A stretch of 64,000 bases of DNA from an uncultured Treponema sp. (GTDB lineage Bacteria; Spirochaetota; Spirochaetia; Treponematales; Treponemataceae), in the NCBI RefSeq assembly GCF_934725225.1, contig NZ_CAKVAM010000002.1, positions 310,001-374,000 of the forward strand, in the 5' to 3' direction. The notes beneath the pieces are model-generated. The model did no database searches. It was not told the DNA's origin and saw only the letters and a list, made by a program, of their open reading frames with translations. Below, piece by piece: positions 8,897 through 17,679 of the stretch. Position numbers and translations under genes: made by a program. Numbering within the stretch: the first letter of the stretch is position 1; each line of letters begins with the position of its first letter.

Positions 8897-10232
8897 CAAT
8901 GAGCTTAACACAAATGTCCAAAGCATTACTGGTCGTTCCCGCGATGAATGCATGGATAAACTTTACGATAAATATGGAACAAACTTTCAAGTGCTTGGCT
9001 GCAAAACTAGACTTTCCGCAGGATTTCTTGGATTTTTTCAGCGTGAGCAGATTGTTTTAAGATACCAAGTTACAAATTCTTCTTTGGATCAGTCCACTTT
9101 TACAAGAAAAGTCAATTATCCTGCAAGCTCTGGCTACACAAGAGTTTCTTCAACAGGCGGGCTTCCGCTTAAAAATTCTTCGCCTCTAATTCATTCTCAT
9201 CAGGATTCTTTTTTGCAGAAGCGCGATGAATTTTTGACAAAAGTAAATCCAACTGTTACAAACAATCTTCAAATCGGGCAGCTCACAAAGCAGTTTGACC
9301 AGTTTAAAAATGAAATGCAGGAGCAGATGAAAACAATTGTTCAGGCTACTTCTGCGGAAAAAGAACATCCTTCAATTTTAAAGATTCAGGAGCTTCTTGA
9401 GGAAAACGAATTTACAAAGTCCTACATAAAAAAAATGTGCTCCAGAATGAAAAACGAATTCAGCCTTGAAGAGCTTGACGATTTTGATTACGTTCAGACT
9501 TGTGTGGCGGACTGGATTGGAGAGAGCATTCCGATTGCTTTTGAAGAAAAAAAATCCGCGCCGCAAGTTATTATAATTGTCGGACCTACAGGCGTTGGAA
9601 AAACAACTACAGTCGCAAAGATGAGTTCCCGCATTTCAATCGACTATAAAAAGAACCGCGAAAAATATAAGTATCCGCCTAGAATCCGCATGATTACAAC
9701 AGACACGATGCGAGTTGCCGCCATTGAGCAGCTTAAACGGTGGGCTGAAATTATAAACGTAAATGTTGACAAGGCTGAAAGTTCTGAGGATTTGAAAATT
9801 CTTTGCGACAGCTATGTTTCTAATTCTGACTATATTTTTATTGATACAAGCGGCTACAGTCCGAATGATTATGAAAATATAGCGAAAATGCGCACCATTT
9901 TAAATGTCAAGAATTTAAACGAAAATGTTTACCTTGCGATTACAGCTGGAGTGAGCGCGAAAGACTTGGAAAATATAATCCGCAATTACGAAGGATTTGA
10001 TTTTAAAAGCATAATTGTTACAAAATGCGACGAAACCACATCGTTTGGCCGTGTTATAAGCGTTTTGACGGAAAAGAACAAGCCTGTTTCTTGGATTACG
10101 ACAGGCCAGGATGTATTGAATACAATTCAGCGGGCAGATCCAAAGTGGTTCTTAAAAAATCTTTCAGGATTTAAAATCAACGCAGAACATATTGAAAAAA
10201 AGTTCGGAACTGCCGATAAAGAAGCAGAGTAA
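8889..10232 (+). CDS. flhF: Flagellar biosynthesis SRP-like GTPase FlhF
   Basis: FlhF is an SRP-type GTPase that marks where flagella are built; in spirochaetes it affects number and subpolar position of periplasmic flagella. The 447 residues have a basic, divergent N-terminal half and a C-terminal NG domain: P-loop GPTGVGKTTTVAKM (about residues 233-246), TTDTMRVAAIEQLKRWAEI, IDTSGYSPND in place of DTAG, and TKCDE as the guanine-specificity motif. A GGAGAAATAA precedes the ATG, which lies within the end of flhA. Confidence 0.95.
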   Translation: MADNELNTNVQSITGRSRDECMDKLYDKYGTNFQVLGCKTRLSAGFLGFFQREQIVLRYQVTNSSLDQSTFTRKVNYPASSGYTRVSSTGGLPLKNSSPLIHSHQDSFLQKRDEFLTKVNPTVTNNLQIGQLTKQFDQFKNEMQEQMKTIVQATSAEKEHPSILKIQELLEENEFTKSYIKKMCSRMKNEFSLEELDDFDYVQTCVADWIGESIPIAFEEKKSAPQVIIIVGPTGVGKTTTVAKMSSRISIDYKKNREKYKYPPRIRMITTDTMRVAAIEQLKRWAEIINVNVDKAESSEDLKILCDSYVSNSDYIFIDTSGYSPNDYENIAKMRTILNVKNLNENVYLAITAGVSAKDLENIIRNYEGFDFKSIIVTKCDETTSFGRVISVLTEKNKPVSWITTGQDVLNTIQRADPKWFLKNLSGFKINAEHIEKKFGTADKEAE

Positions 10233-10267
10233 TCTAAAAATTGAATCAGGGCAACAGGAGAATATAA

Positions 10268-11143
10268 ATGGAAGAACAGGCAAAAGAATTGCGCGCTCTT
10301 ATGAATGAAGATAATTTCGCTAGGCCGTCAGCTCCACATAAAACAAGAATAATTGCTATAACAAGCGGAAAGGGCGGAGTCGGAAAAACTAATATCGCAG
10401 TAAACATGGCGATTGCATATTCCCAGCTTGGAAAAAAAGTCATACTTATTGATGGCGACTTGGGAATGGCGAATGTAAATGTTCTTTTGAGCGTTGTTCC
10501 GCAGTACAATCTTATGCACGTGATAAACCGCAAGAAAACAATGAACGAAATAATTCTGGACACGGAATTTGGCTTTAAGTTTATTGCAGGCGCAAACGGA
10601 TTTTCTAAAATCGCAAATCTTTCAAATGACGAGCTTGACTATTTTGCAAAGGAATTTGCTTCTCTTTCAAATGCCGACATTATCATAATAGACACTGGAG
10701 CCGGAATTTCAAACAATGTTCTTCAGTTTCTTGCCGCCGCCGATGAGGTCTATGTAATTACAACTCCTGAGCCAACTGCAATTACTGATGCCTACGGAAT
10801 TATAAAAATAATCACAACAGAACTTCTTCACAGGCAGATAAATTTGAAGCTTCTTGTAAACAGAGTTCATTCTTCTGATGAAGGAAAGCGTATTTCAGAT
10901 TTGATTATAAATATTGTAGCGCAGTTCTTGAATTACAAGGTTGAATATATCGGATTCGTTTATGACGATCCTGTTGTTCAGGCTTCCGTTATACGCCAAA
11001 AGCCTTTTATGATTATAAATCCGACTTCAAAGCCTGCCGTGTGCCTAAAGCATATTGTTGGCAGAATTGAAAAAACTGATATTCCATCGGATGCAGGAGT
11101 TTCAAACTTCCTTAAAAAGTTCCTTGGGGGCAAGAAAAAATAA
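10268..11143 (+). CDS. flhG: MinD-like ATPase FlhG (FleN/YlxH)
   Basis: FlhG limits flagellar number by stimulating FlhF GTPase and by acting on the C-ring. The 291-residue product starts with EEQAKELRALM, a good match to the DQAxxLR activator helix. It continues with the deviant Walker A SGKGGVGKTNIAVNMA, DGDLGMANVN and DTGAGIS. An AGGAG site precedes the ATG. It is the direct neighbour of flhF, as in other bacteria with polar or subpolar flagella. Confidence 0.94.
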   Translation: MEEQAKELRALMNEDNFARPSAPHKTRIIAITSGKGGVGKTNIAVNMAIAYSQLGKKVILIDGDLGMANVNVLLSVVPQYNLMHVINRKKTMNEIILDTEFGFKFIAGANGFSKIANLSNDELDYFAKEFASLSNADIIIIDTGAGISNNVLQFLAAADEVYVITTPEPTAITDAYGIIKIITTELLHRQINLKLLVNRVHSSDEGKRISDLIINIVAQFLNYKVEYIGFVYDDPVVQASVIRQKPFMIINPTSKPAVCLKHIVGRIEKTDIPSDAGVSNFLKKFLGGKKK

Positions 11144-11205
11144 ATCTTGACCTTAGAGGTGTTTTGCCTTAATCTATAAGAATATAATAAACGGGAGGAA
11201 AGAAC

Positions 11206-11949
11206 ATGTTCAATTTAAAAAATGTAGCTGCTTCTGCTGGTGTTGGATTTGTTCTGTCTTTCCTTATAAGCATTATTTCTACTCATCGATTTTTTGTTGC
11301 TTCTTTCCGCGGAATTATTTTTGCCGTGGTTTTTGCGCTTTTGGCATTTGCGGCAGAATTTTTGAATAAGAAGTTTCTTTCAGTTGAAACTTTGTCGGAT
11401 TCAAAAGACGAAGCTGGAAAAAAAACGGTTTCAAAGGCTGGCTCTGTTGTGAATATCACAATTGACGATGAAAACCTTACAGAAGACGAGGCGGCTCCAA
11501 ATTTTGATGTGAGCGCAAATAAAAATTTCTTTAATGGCGGCGGCTCTGTAGGAACGGCTTCAAAAATAGAAGAAAAAACGGAAGAAGCTCCTGCTGCTGA
11601 TTCTTTGCAAAAAGCTGATTCTTCTGTTGCTGCCAATGAGCCTGTAGAAAATGCAGTTCCAGTTGCGGATTCTAGCGCGCCGGAAAAAATTGAGCCTGAA
11701 ATTAAGCCAGCGGCGGCGTCTGCTGAAAAAGCTTCCCAGTCGCAGGAAATAGATGCTTTGCCTGATATTGGTGTTTTTTCCGGGGAATCAGATGATGACG
11801 GCGGCGTTATAAATGACTCCGATTTTGCTCAAACTGAATCTTCGGAAAAACTTCCTTCTGCGCCTACAGACGGAAAAGTTTCTGTAGAACAGGATACAAA
11901 GACAATTGCAAGCGCAATAAGGACGTTGCTAAAAAAAGATGAAATGTAA
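11206..11949 (+). CDS. Conserved membrane protein with acidic disordered tail
   Basis: I do not recognise a named family. The 247 residues have two hydrophobic helices at the N-terminus (about 5-22 and 28-48), then a long Ala/Glu/Asp/Ser-rich region that is probably disordered, and a short basic C-terminal helix (IASAIRTLLKKDEM). A GGGAGGAAAG site precedes the ATG. It sits between flhG and fliA, where treponemes usually carry a short hypothetical gene, so a motility-linked role is possible but unproven. Confidence 0.75.
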   Translation: MFNLKNVAASAGVGFVLSFLISIISTHRFFVASFRGIIFAVVFALLAFAAEFLNKKFLSVETLSDSKDEAGKKTVSKAGSVVNITIDDENLTEDEAAPNFDVSANKNFFNGGGSVGTASKIEEKTEEAPAADSLQKADSSVAANEPVENAVPVADSSAPEKIEPEIKPAAASAEKASQSQEIDALPDIGVFSGESDDDGGVINDSDFAQTESSEKLPSAPTDGKVSVEQDTKTIASAIRTLLKKDEM

Positions 11950-12018
11950 TATGGGGATATTAACGAAGAGCTTTGGAACTGAAACTTCTAAAGTTTTTCT
12001 AGCAAGGGTGTGGGATAC

Positions 12019-12807
12019 ATGGCAAATCAAATTTTAGATGAAAACGAAGAAGCTGAACTTTGGCATGAGTATAAAAAAAGCAAATCTGTCGCAATAAGAG
12101 ACCGTTTAATCCGTCAGTATATGCCCCTTGTAAAATGGGTTGCGGGACGAGTTTCCACAGGGATGCCTGACAGCGTGGAATTTGACGATCTTGTTGGCTT
12201 TGGGCAGTTTGGACTTTTGGATGCCATAAATAAATTTGACATTGACAAAGGCGTAAAATTCAAGACTTACGCAACAACACGCATAAGAGGCGCGATTTTT
12301 GATGAGCTTAGGGAACTGGATTGGGTTCCGCGTTCTGTGCGCCAAAAATCCCGCGAGATAGAAGACACAATTGTTGAGCTTGAATCAAAATTGGGACGCA
12401 CTGCTTCTGATGCGGAAATTGCAAAAGCCATGAACATGACAGAAGCTGAATATCAGTCGGCTGTTATGAAGGTAAGCGGAACAAGTGTGCTTTCACTGAA
12501 CGATGTTTGGTATTCCGGGGACGAAAGCGAGCACGTTTCAATTGGAGACAGCATTGAAGCTCCTAACAGCCTTAATCCTGATGTCATTGTTGAGCGTGAG
12601 GAAATCCGCAGAGTTATAATTCAGGCTATAAATGAACTTCCTAAAAATGAAAAAATGGTAATTGTTCTTTATTACCACGAGGATTTGTCTTTTAAGGAAA
12701 TCGGTCAGGTTCTTAATGTAAGCGAAAGCCGCATAAGCCAGCTTCATTCAAAGGCGAATTTGCGTTTGCGTGCAAAACTTACAAGCGTCCGCAAAGGAAT
12801 TTTTTAA
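12019..12807 (+). CDS. fliA: RNA polymerase sigma-28 factor (FliA/WhiG type)
   Basis: Sigma factor for late flagellar genes. About 262 residues from ATG 12019; the upstream GTG at 12010 is open but lies in the GGTGTGGG that probably serves as ribosome binding site. Region 2 is clear (LVKWVAGRVS, FDDLVGFGQFGLLDAINKFD, FKTYATTRIRGAIFDELR), followed by region 3 and the region-4 helix-turn-helix (LSFKEIGQVLNVSESRISQL). No anti-sigma FlgM is visible in this window. Confidence 0.95.
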   Translation: MANQILDENEEAELWHEYKKSKSVAIRDRLIRQYMPLVKWVAGRVSTGMPDSVEFDDLVGFGQFGLLDAINKFDIDKGVKFKTYATTRIRGAIFDELRELDWVPRSVRQKSREIEDTIVELESKLGRTASDAEIAKAMNMTEAEYQSAVMKVSGTSVLSLNDVWYSGDESEHVSIGDSIEAPNSLNPDVIVEREEIRRVIIQAINELPKNEKMVIVLYYHEDLSFKEIGQVLNVSESRISQLHSKANLRLRAKLTSVRKGIF

Positions 12808-12815
12808 GAGGTTTT

Positions 12816-14783
12816 ATGGTAACTCTTGACAAGCTTAGAATAGACATGGAAAAGCAGCTTGCTTTTGACAAGGACATTCATACTGTTGAAGTCCGGGCAG
12901 ACACATTGGATGAATGTCTTGATGATGCGGCTGTTCAGCTTGATTCAAAAAAAAACAACCTTGAATATGAAGTTATAGAAAGGGGAAGCCAAGGCATTAT
13001 TGGTCTTATGAAAAAGCCTTGGAGAATCCGCGTATATGAAAATCCTACTGTAATCCGTCAGAAAAAAGAAAAAGAAGCCGCGTCTCTTGCTGGAGAACAG
13101 GCTGGCGCAAGCAATGCTGAAAATGAAAGAGTTGACGGAATGTTCTATGTGCATAGATTTGGCTCGCGCATATTTGTTAAAGTTACATTGCCAAAAGGCT
13201 CTGGAACTCCAGTTTCTGCATCGGACCTTATAAATGAAGCCCGACGGCCGGACAACACTTCGCTTGATGAAAAGCTTTTAAAGAAACTTGCGGAAGACGG
13301 CACGGACAACAGTTATATGGAAGTTGGAACTTTTACCCATGTCGCGGCAGGAGATGCTGTTATGGCTGTCGATATTTCCAAGGATGAAATGCAGGCAACC
13401 ATTACTGTTTCACCTCCATCGCAAGGCGGCTCTGAAATTTCCGCGGAAAATATAAAGAATGCTTTAAAGACACAAGGTGTTGTCGCCGGAATTGAAGACG
13501 ACAAAATAATTTCGTTCGTTGACAATCCGATTTACAATATGCCTTATGAAGTTGCGGCAGCGATTCTTCCTGTTAACGGCACAGACGCTTATATTGATTA
13601 CAAATTTGAAACTGATAAGACAAAACTCAGGCTAAAGGAAACAGCGAACGGTCAGGTTGACTTTAAAGAGCTTAATCTTATTCAAAACGTTGTTGTCGGT
13701 CAGCCTTTGGCGGTAAAAGTTCTTCCTCAGCGTGGAAAAGGCGGAAAAACAATTCTTGGCCGTTATCTTGAAGCAAAAAACGGAAAAGACATTCCGATTC
13801 CACTTGGGCAGAACACAAAGCTTGATTCAGATGGACGCACAGTTATTGCAGAGAAAAACGGAAACGTAACTTTGGTTGGCGACAAAATTACGGTTGAAGA
13901 AGTTTACGAAGTTCCGGGCGTTAACATCAAATCCGGAAACATCACTTACATGGGAACTGTTGTTTGCCGCGGAAACGTTGAAGACGGATTCAGCATAAAG
14001 GCAGACGGAAACATAGAAATTTACGGTTCTGTTGGAAACTGTCATATTGAAGCTGGCGGCGATATTGTTATTTCTCAAGGCGTAATGGGCCGTGATGAAG
14101 GCGAGATAATTACAAGCAAATCTGTCTGGGCAAGATTCCTTCAGAATGTAAAAGTTACAGCGGAAGAATATGTTGTTGTGAACGACAACATTATGAACAG
14201 CAATGTTACCGCGATGAAAAAAATCCTCTTGAAGGGAAAGCGCGCTTCTATTATTGGCGGTCATCTTTTTGCAACTGAGGAAATTACTGCAAAGAACATC
14301 GGCTCTTCTGGCGGCGGAATTGAAACAATCCTTGAAGTTGGGTTTGATCCAAAGGCGAAACTTAGATTGCAGGAACTTCAGGAAATGCAGTCAAATGTTG
14401 TTAAGCAGCTTGAGGAAGTTGACTTGAATATTTCAACGCTGGAAAATCAGAAAAAAGTGCGCCGTTCGCTTCCAAAGGAAAAAGAGGAAACTCTTGCGAA
14501 CTTAAGAAATCAGCGTGTTGACTTGATGGATTCAAGCGAAAAAATGACAACTGAAATCAATGAAATCAACGCTCATAACAGGGAACTGAAAGTTGTTGGA
14601 TGTGTAAATGCAAGCGGAACTGTTTATCCTGGCGCAAAAATTCTTGTGCGCGATGAAATTGATGAAGTCCGCTCTGAATGCAAATCTGTAACTTTCTATT
14701 TTGACAACGGATTTGTAAAGCGCAAAAAATATGAGCCGACTCAAGATTCAGATGAAATGGAAAAGCCAGACGGATACAAATAA
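12816..14783 (+). CDS. FapA-type (DUF342) protein with Jag-N-like N-terminus
   Basis: The 655-residue protein begins with a Jag_N-like domain (about 1-75; GSQGIIGLMKKPWRIRVYE). It is followed by the flagellar-assembly-protein-A/DUF342 beta-helix region (about 240-520, with repeated Gly-rich strands such as GNIEIYGSVGNCHIEAGGD) and a coiled coil (about 525-590). Members of this family are polymerising or scaffold-like proteins that in Vibrio affect polar flagella and chemotaxis. It follows fliA by 8 bp with AAGAGG before the ATG. The exact role is not known from sequence. Confidence 0.85.
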   Translation: MVTLDKLRIDMEKQLAFDKDIHTVEVRADTLDECLDDAAVQLDSKKNNLEYEVIERGSQGIIGLMKKPWRIRVYENPTVIRQKKEKEAASLAGEQAGASNAENERVDGMFYVHRFGSRIFVKVTLPKGSGTPVSASDLINEARRPDNTSLDEKLLKKLAEDGTDNSYMEVGTFTHVAAGDAVMAVDISKDEMQATITVSPPSQGGSEISAENIKNALKTQGVVAGIEDDKIISFVDNPIYNMPYEVAAAILPVNGTDAYIDYKFETDKTKLRLKETANGQVDFKELNLIQNVVVGQPLAVKVLPQRGKGGKTILGRYLEAKNGKDIPIPLGQNTKLDSDGRTVIAEKNGNVTLVGDKITVEEVYEVPGVNIKSGNITYMGTVVCRGNVEDGFSIKADGNIEIYGSVGNCHIEAGGDIVISQGVMGRDEGEIITSKSVWARFLQNVKVTAEEYVVVNDNIMNSNVTAMKKILLKGKRASIIGGHLFATEEITAKNIGSSGGGIETILEVGFDPKAKLRLQELQEMQSNVVKQLEEVDLNISTLENQKKVRRSLPKEKEETLANLRNQRVDLMDSSEKMTTEINEINAHNRELKVVGCVNASGTVYPGAKILVRDEIDEVRSECKSVTFYFDNGFVKRKKYEPTQDSDEMEKPDGYK

Positions 14784-14835
14784 AAATCTGGCTTGAAAAT
14801 TCGTTTTTACTTTTTCAGTTTTTTTCTAGTTAAAC

Positions 14836-14862
14836 AAAAAAGGCATCCATTTTCAGGATGCC
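14836..14862 (-). terminator. Terminator of gap (possibly bidirectional)
   Basis: GGCATCC (14842-14848) pairs perfectly with GGATGCC (14856-14862). On the minus strand the stem is followed by a run of six T, making a classical rho-independent terminator for gap. On the plus strand a weaker CTTTTC follows, so it may also end the fliA/DUF342 transcript. Confidence 0.88.
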
Positions 14863-14886
14863 CTTTTCTTCAGAAAGTAGCTATAA

Positions 14887-15954
14887 TTAGCAGTTTTCTG
14901 CGAAGTATTTGATTGTGCGTACCATCTGTGAAGTGTAGCTATTTTCGTTGTCGTACCAAGAAACAACCTGTACTTCATAAAGATCATCTGCAATCTTAGA
15001 AACCATTGTCTGTGTTGCATCGAACAAAGAACCGAATCTCATTCCAATTACATCAGAAGAAACGATTTCGTCTTCGTTGTATCCAAAAGATTCTGTTGCA
15101 GCAGCTTTCATTGCAGCATTGATTTCTTCTTTTGTAACTCCAGCTTTCTTTACAACAGCTGTAAGGATTGTTGTAGATCCTGTTGGAACTGGAACACGCT
15201 GTGCTGAACCAATCAATTTTCCGTTCAATTCAGGAATTACAAGACCGATAGCCTTTGCAGCGCCTGTTGAGTTTGGAACGATGTTCTGAGCACCTGCGCG
15301 TGAACGGCGAAGATCGCCCTTGCGCTGTGGACCGTCAAGAATCATCTGGTCGCCAGTGTAAGCGTGGATTGTAGACATGATTCCGCTCTGAATTGGAGCA
15401 TAGTCATTAAGAGCTTTAGCCATTGGAGCCAAGCAGTTTGTTGTGCAAGAAGCGGCAGAAATGATGTTGTCGTTCTTTGTAAGAGTTTTGTGGTTTACAT
15501 TGTAAACGATTGTTGGAAGGTCGTTTCCAGCAGGAGCTGAAATTACAACTTTCTTAGCGCCAGCATCAATGTGAGCCTGTGATTTAGCCTTTGATACATA
15601 GAAACCTGTGCATTCAAGAACTACATCAACACCGATTTTTCCCCAAGGAAGATTTGCAGCGTTAGCTTCCTTGTAGATTGTGATTTTCTTTCCATCTACA
15701 ACGATAGCACCTGGTTCTTTTACAGTTTTTCCGTCTTCAGCAAGAACGTCATCAATGTGAGAAACTGTGTGTTTTCCTTCACCAATTTTTCCCATGAATC
15801 CACCCTGTGCTGTATCATATTTAAGAAGGTGAGCAAGCATTTTTGGGCTTGTAAGATCGTTGATAGCAACTACTTCATATCCGTCAGCTTCAAACATCTG
15901 GCGGAATGCAAGGCGACCAATGCGGCCGAAACCGTTAATAGCAACTTTAACCAT
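14887..15954 (-). CDS. gap: Glyceraldehyde-3-phosphate dehydrogenase
   Basis: Glycolytic enzyme oxidising glyceraldehyde-3-phosphate to 1,3-bisphosphoglycerate with NAD. The 355-residue product has the N-terminal Rossmann motif (INGFGRIGR), the catalytic Cys170 in ISAASCTTNCLAP, and the C-terminal WYDNENSY motif. It has a strong AAGGAG site, its own near-consensus promoter and a terminator, so it is a monocistronic, probably highly expressed gene. It is about 15-20 residues longer than typical enzymes, with an insert near 65-95. Confidence 0.98.
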   Translation of the reverse strand: MVKVAINGFGRIGRLAFRQMFEADGYEVVAINDLTSPKMLAHLLKYDTAQGGFMGKIGEGKHTVSHIDDVLAEDGKTVKEPGAIVVDGKKITIYKEANAANLPWGKIGVDVVLECTGFYVSKAKSQAHIDAGAKKVVISAPAGNDLPTIVYNVNHKTLTKNDNIISAASCTTNCLAPMAKALNDYAPIQSGIMSTIHAYTGDQMILDGPQRKGDLRRSRAGAQNIVPNSTGAAKAIGLVIPELNGKLIGSAQRVPVPTGSTTILTAVVKKAGVTKEEINAAMKAAATESFGYNEDEIVSSDVIGMRFGSLFDATQTMVSKIADDLYEVQVVSWYDNENSYTSQMVRTIKYFAENC

Positions 15955-15993
15955 GGTAAGTTAACTCCTTGAATAAATTATTCTATAGCAACT

Positions 15994-16022
15994 ATTTTAT
16001 TCCTATTGCAGTTTATTGTCAA
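15994..16022 (-). promoter_or_regulatory. Sigma-70 type promoter of gap
   Basis: Read on the minus strand: TTGACA (16017-16022), a 17-bp spacer, TAAAAT (15994-15999). The leader is about 33 nt with an AAGGAG site. It overlaps the 3' end of the upstream radical SAM gene. Confidence 0.8.
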
Positions 16023-16932
16023 TAAAGCGTTCTATGTTCTTTTTCAATGTATTTAAAACATTTTTTTTATCCGCGGACCAAATCGGAGCAATCAGAATTT
16101 TTTTTGGACCGTCGCCAGTTATTCTGTGGACTACGATTTCAGGCGGAAGGATTTTTAAGCACTCGCAGACAAATTCGCAGTATTCTTCAAGCTCAAAAAG
16201 TTTAAAAGGATTTTCCTTGTATTCCTGCGCCATTTTTGTTCCCTCAAGAATATGCAGAAGCTGAATTTTTATTCCGTCGAGCCTAGGATTCAGTTCGGAA
16301 AGATATTTTACAGTTTGAAGCATAAGTTCTTTTGATTCGCCCGGAAGCCCGAGAATTATATGCGCAATGACTTCGATTCCTGCTGATTTCAATTTGTAAA
16401 AACAATTTTCGAATTCTTTTAAAGTGTAGCCTCTGTTTATTTTTTTTGCAGTTTGCTCGTGGATTGTCTGAAGTCCAAGTTCAATCCAGACTGGTTTTAT
16501 TTTGTTTAGTTTGCAGAGAAGTTCAAGAATTTCATCTGGAATGCAGTCCGGGCGAGTTCCGATTGAAAGCGCAACAATTTCTGGCCGACTGATTGCGCCA
16601 AAGAAAATTTCCTTGAGTTTTTCTATTGTAATATTTTTGTTTGTGTAAGTGTTTGTGTACGATTGAAAATATGCGATGTATTTTCTTTTTTCAGGTGGAA
16701 TGCTTTTTGGAAATTTTGAATCAACTCTTTTTTTCGCTTCTTCAATTTGAATTTCTATGGGAGCTGGTTTTGCCGCAAAATCTCCAGAGCCGCCTTGAGA
16801 ACAGAAAGTGCAGCCTCTAGTTCCTTTTGTTCCGTCGCGGTTTGGGCAAGTGCATCCGGTTGAAAGAGAGAGCTTGTAAACTTTGCAGCCGAATTTTTCT
16901 TTTAAATATGAATTGAGAGTTCTGTAGCTCAT
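16003..16932 (-). CDS. Radical SAM protein, YhcC/TIGR01212 type
   Basis: The 309-residue protein carries the cysteine cluster of the YhcC-like radical SAM family (TGCTCPNRDG and GCTFCSQGG near residues 26-48), then GTRPDCIPDEILELL and IELGLQT, and HIILGLPGES near 190. Its substrate is unknown; the family resembles Elp3-type radical SAM proteins. It is the last gene of a minus-strand run (lipoprotein, rarA fusion, methylase, this gene). No clear ribosome binding site precedes its ATG, 8 bp after the methylase stop. Confidence 0.88.
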   Translation of the reverse strand: MSYRTLNSYLKEKFGCKVYKLSLSTGCTCPNRDGTKGTRGCTFCSQGGSGDFAAKPAPIEIQIEEAKKRVDSKFPKSIPPEKRKYIAYFQSYTNTYTNKNITIEKLKEIFFGAISRPEIVALSIGTRPDCIPDEILELLCKLNKIKPVWIELGLQTIHEQTAKKINRGYTLKEFENCFYKLKSAGIEVIAHIILGLPGESKELMLQTVKYLSELNPRLDGIKIQLLHILEGTKMAQEYKENPFKLFELEEYCEFVCECLKILPPEIVVHRITGDGPKKILIAPIWSADKKNVLNTLKKNIERFIDNKLQ

Positions 16933-16940
16933 TTTAATTT

Positions 16941-17675
16941 TTAATTTCGTCCATAAATTTTTTCAATTTGATTTGAATATTTTCCGTCGTCGCCATAAAC
17001 GATTATTGGACTTTCAATTTTTAAATAAGGCTTTGCGCATTTTTCAGATTCAAGCAAAACCATCGAAGCTTCTTTTTCTTTGTTTGGAAAAACAAGTTTC
17101 ATTCTTTTTGGCGCAAGTTTGTATTTTTCGAGCAAAGAAAAAATTTGCGGCAGGCGGAAAGGCTTGTGAATCAGAAAAAATTTTCCATGCGACTTCAAAA
17201 GGGCAGAGGCAGTTTTTATTACGTCTTCGAGCGTGCAGAAAATTTCATGGCGCGCAATGGAAAGTGTTTCATCTTTGTTTGTGTTTCCGTTTGAAATTTC
17301 TATGTAAGGCGGATTTGAAACAACTGCGTCAAAAGAATTTTTTTGCAAAACTTCAAACGGCTCTTTTATGTCTGCGCAAAATATTTTGATTTTTTCTTGC
17401 AGGCTGTTTAGCTCTACGCTTCGGCTTGCCATGTCCGCTGATTCTTCTTGAATTTCTATGCATTCAAAATTTGCCTCTGGATTTTTTTCAGACATTAAAA
17501 GCGGAATTATTCCAGTTCCTGTTCCCAAATCGCAAACCTTGCACTTTCCTTTTGTGTGCGCAAAGTCGGCTAAGAGAACCGCGTCGATTCCAAAGCGGAA
17601 TTCTTTTTTTCCTTGAATCAGCCTAAGAGTTTTTACATGAAGATTTTCTATTGTTTCGCCAGCTTTAAGATTCAT
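16941..17675 (-). CDS. Adenine-N6 methyltransferase, TrmN6/YfiC-like
   Basis: The 244 residues form a class I SAM-dependent methyltransferase: motif I VCDLGTGTGIIPLL (about 47-60) and the N6-adenine motif NPPY in VVSNPPYIE. Proteins of this size and motif order methylate A37 of tRNA-Val in E. coli (TrmN6), which makes tRNA the likely substrate here, although rRNA methylases of similar layout exist. The gene starts 4 bp after the RarA-fusion stop without a visible ribosome binding site, suggesting coupling. Confidence 0.82.
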   Translation of the reverse strand: MNLKAGETIENLHVKTLRLIQGKKEFRFGIDAVLLADFAHTKGKCKVCDLGTGTGIIPLLMSEKNPEANFECIEIQEESADMASRSVELNSLQEKIKIFCADIKEPFEVLQKNSFDAVVSNPPYIEISNGNTNKDETLSIARHEIFCTLEDVIKTASALLKSHGKFFLIHKPFRLPQIFSLLEKYKLAPKRMKLVFPNKEKEASMVLLESEKCAKPYLKIESPIIVYGDDGKYSNQIEKIYGRN

Positions 17676-17679
17676 TTTT

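Noticed and set aside
8192..8953. 253-codon open frame on the minus strand opposite flhA
   Set aside because: It lies fully antisense to well-conserved flhA/flhF sequence, has a basic, low-complexity composition and no ribosome binding site; shadow frame.
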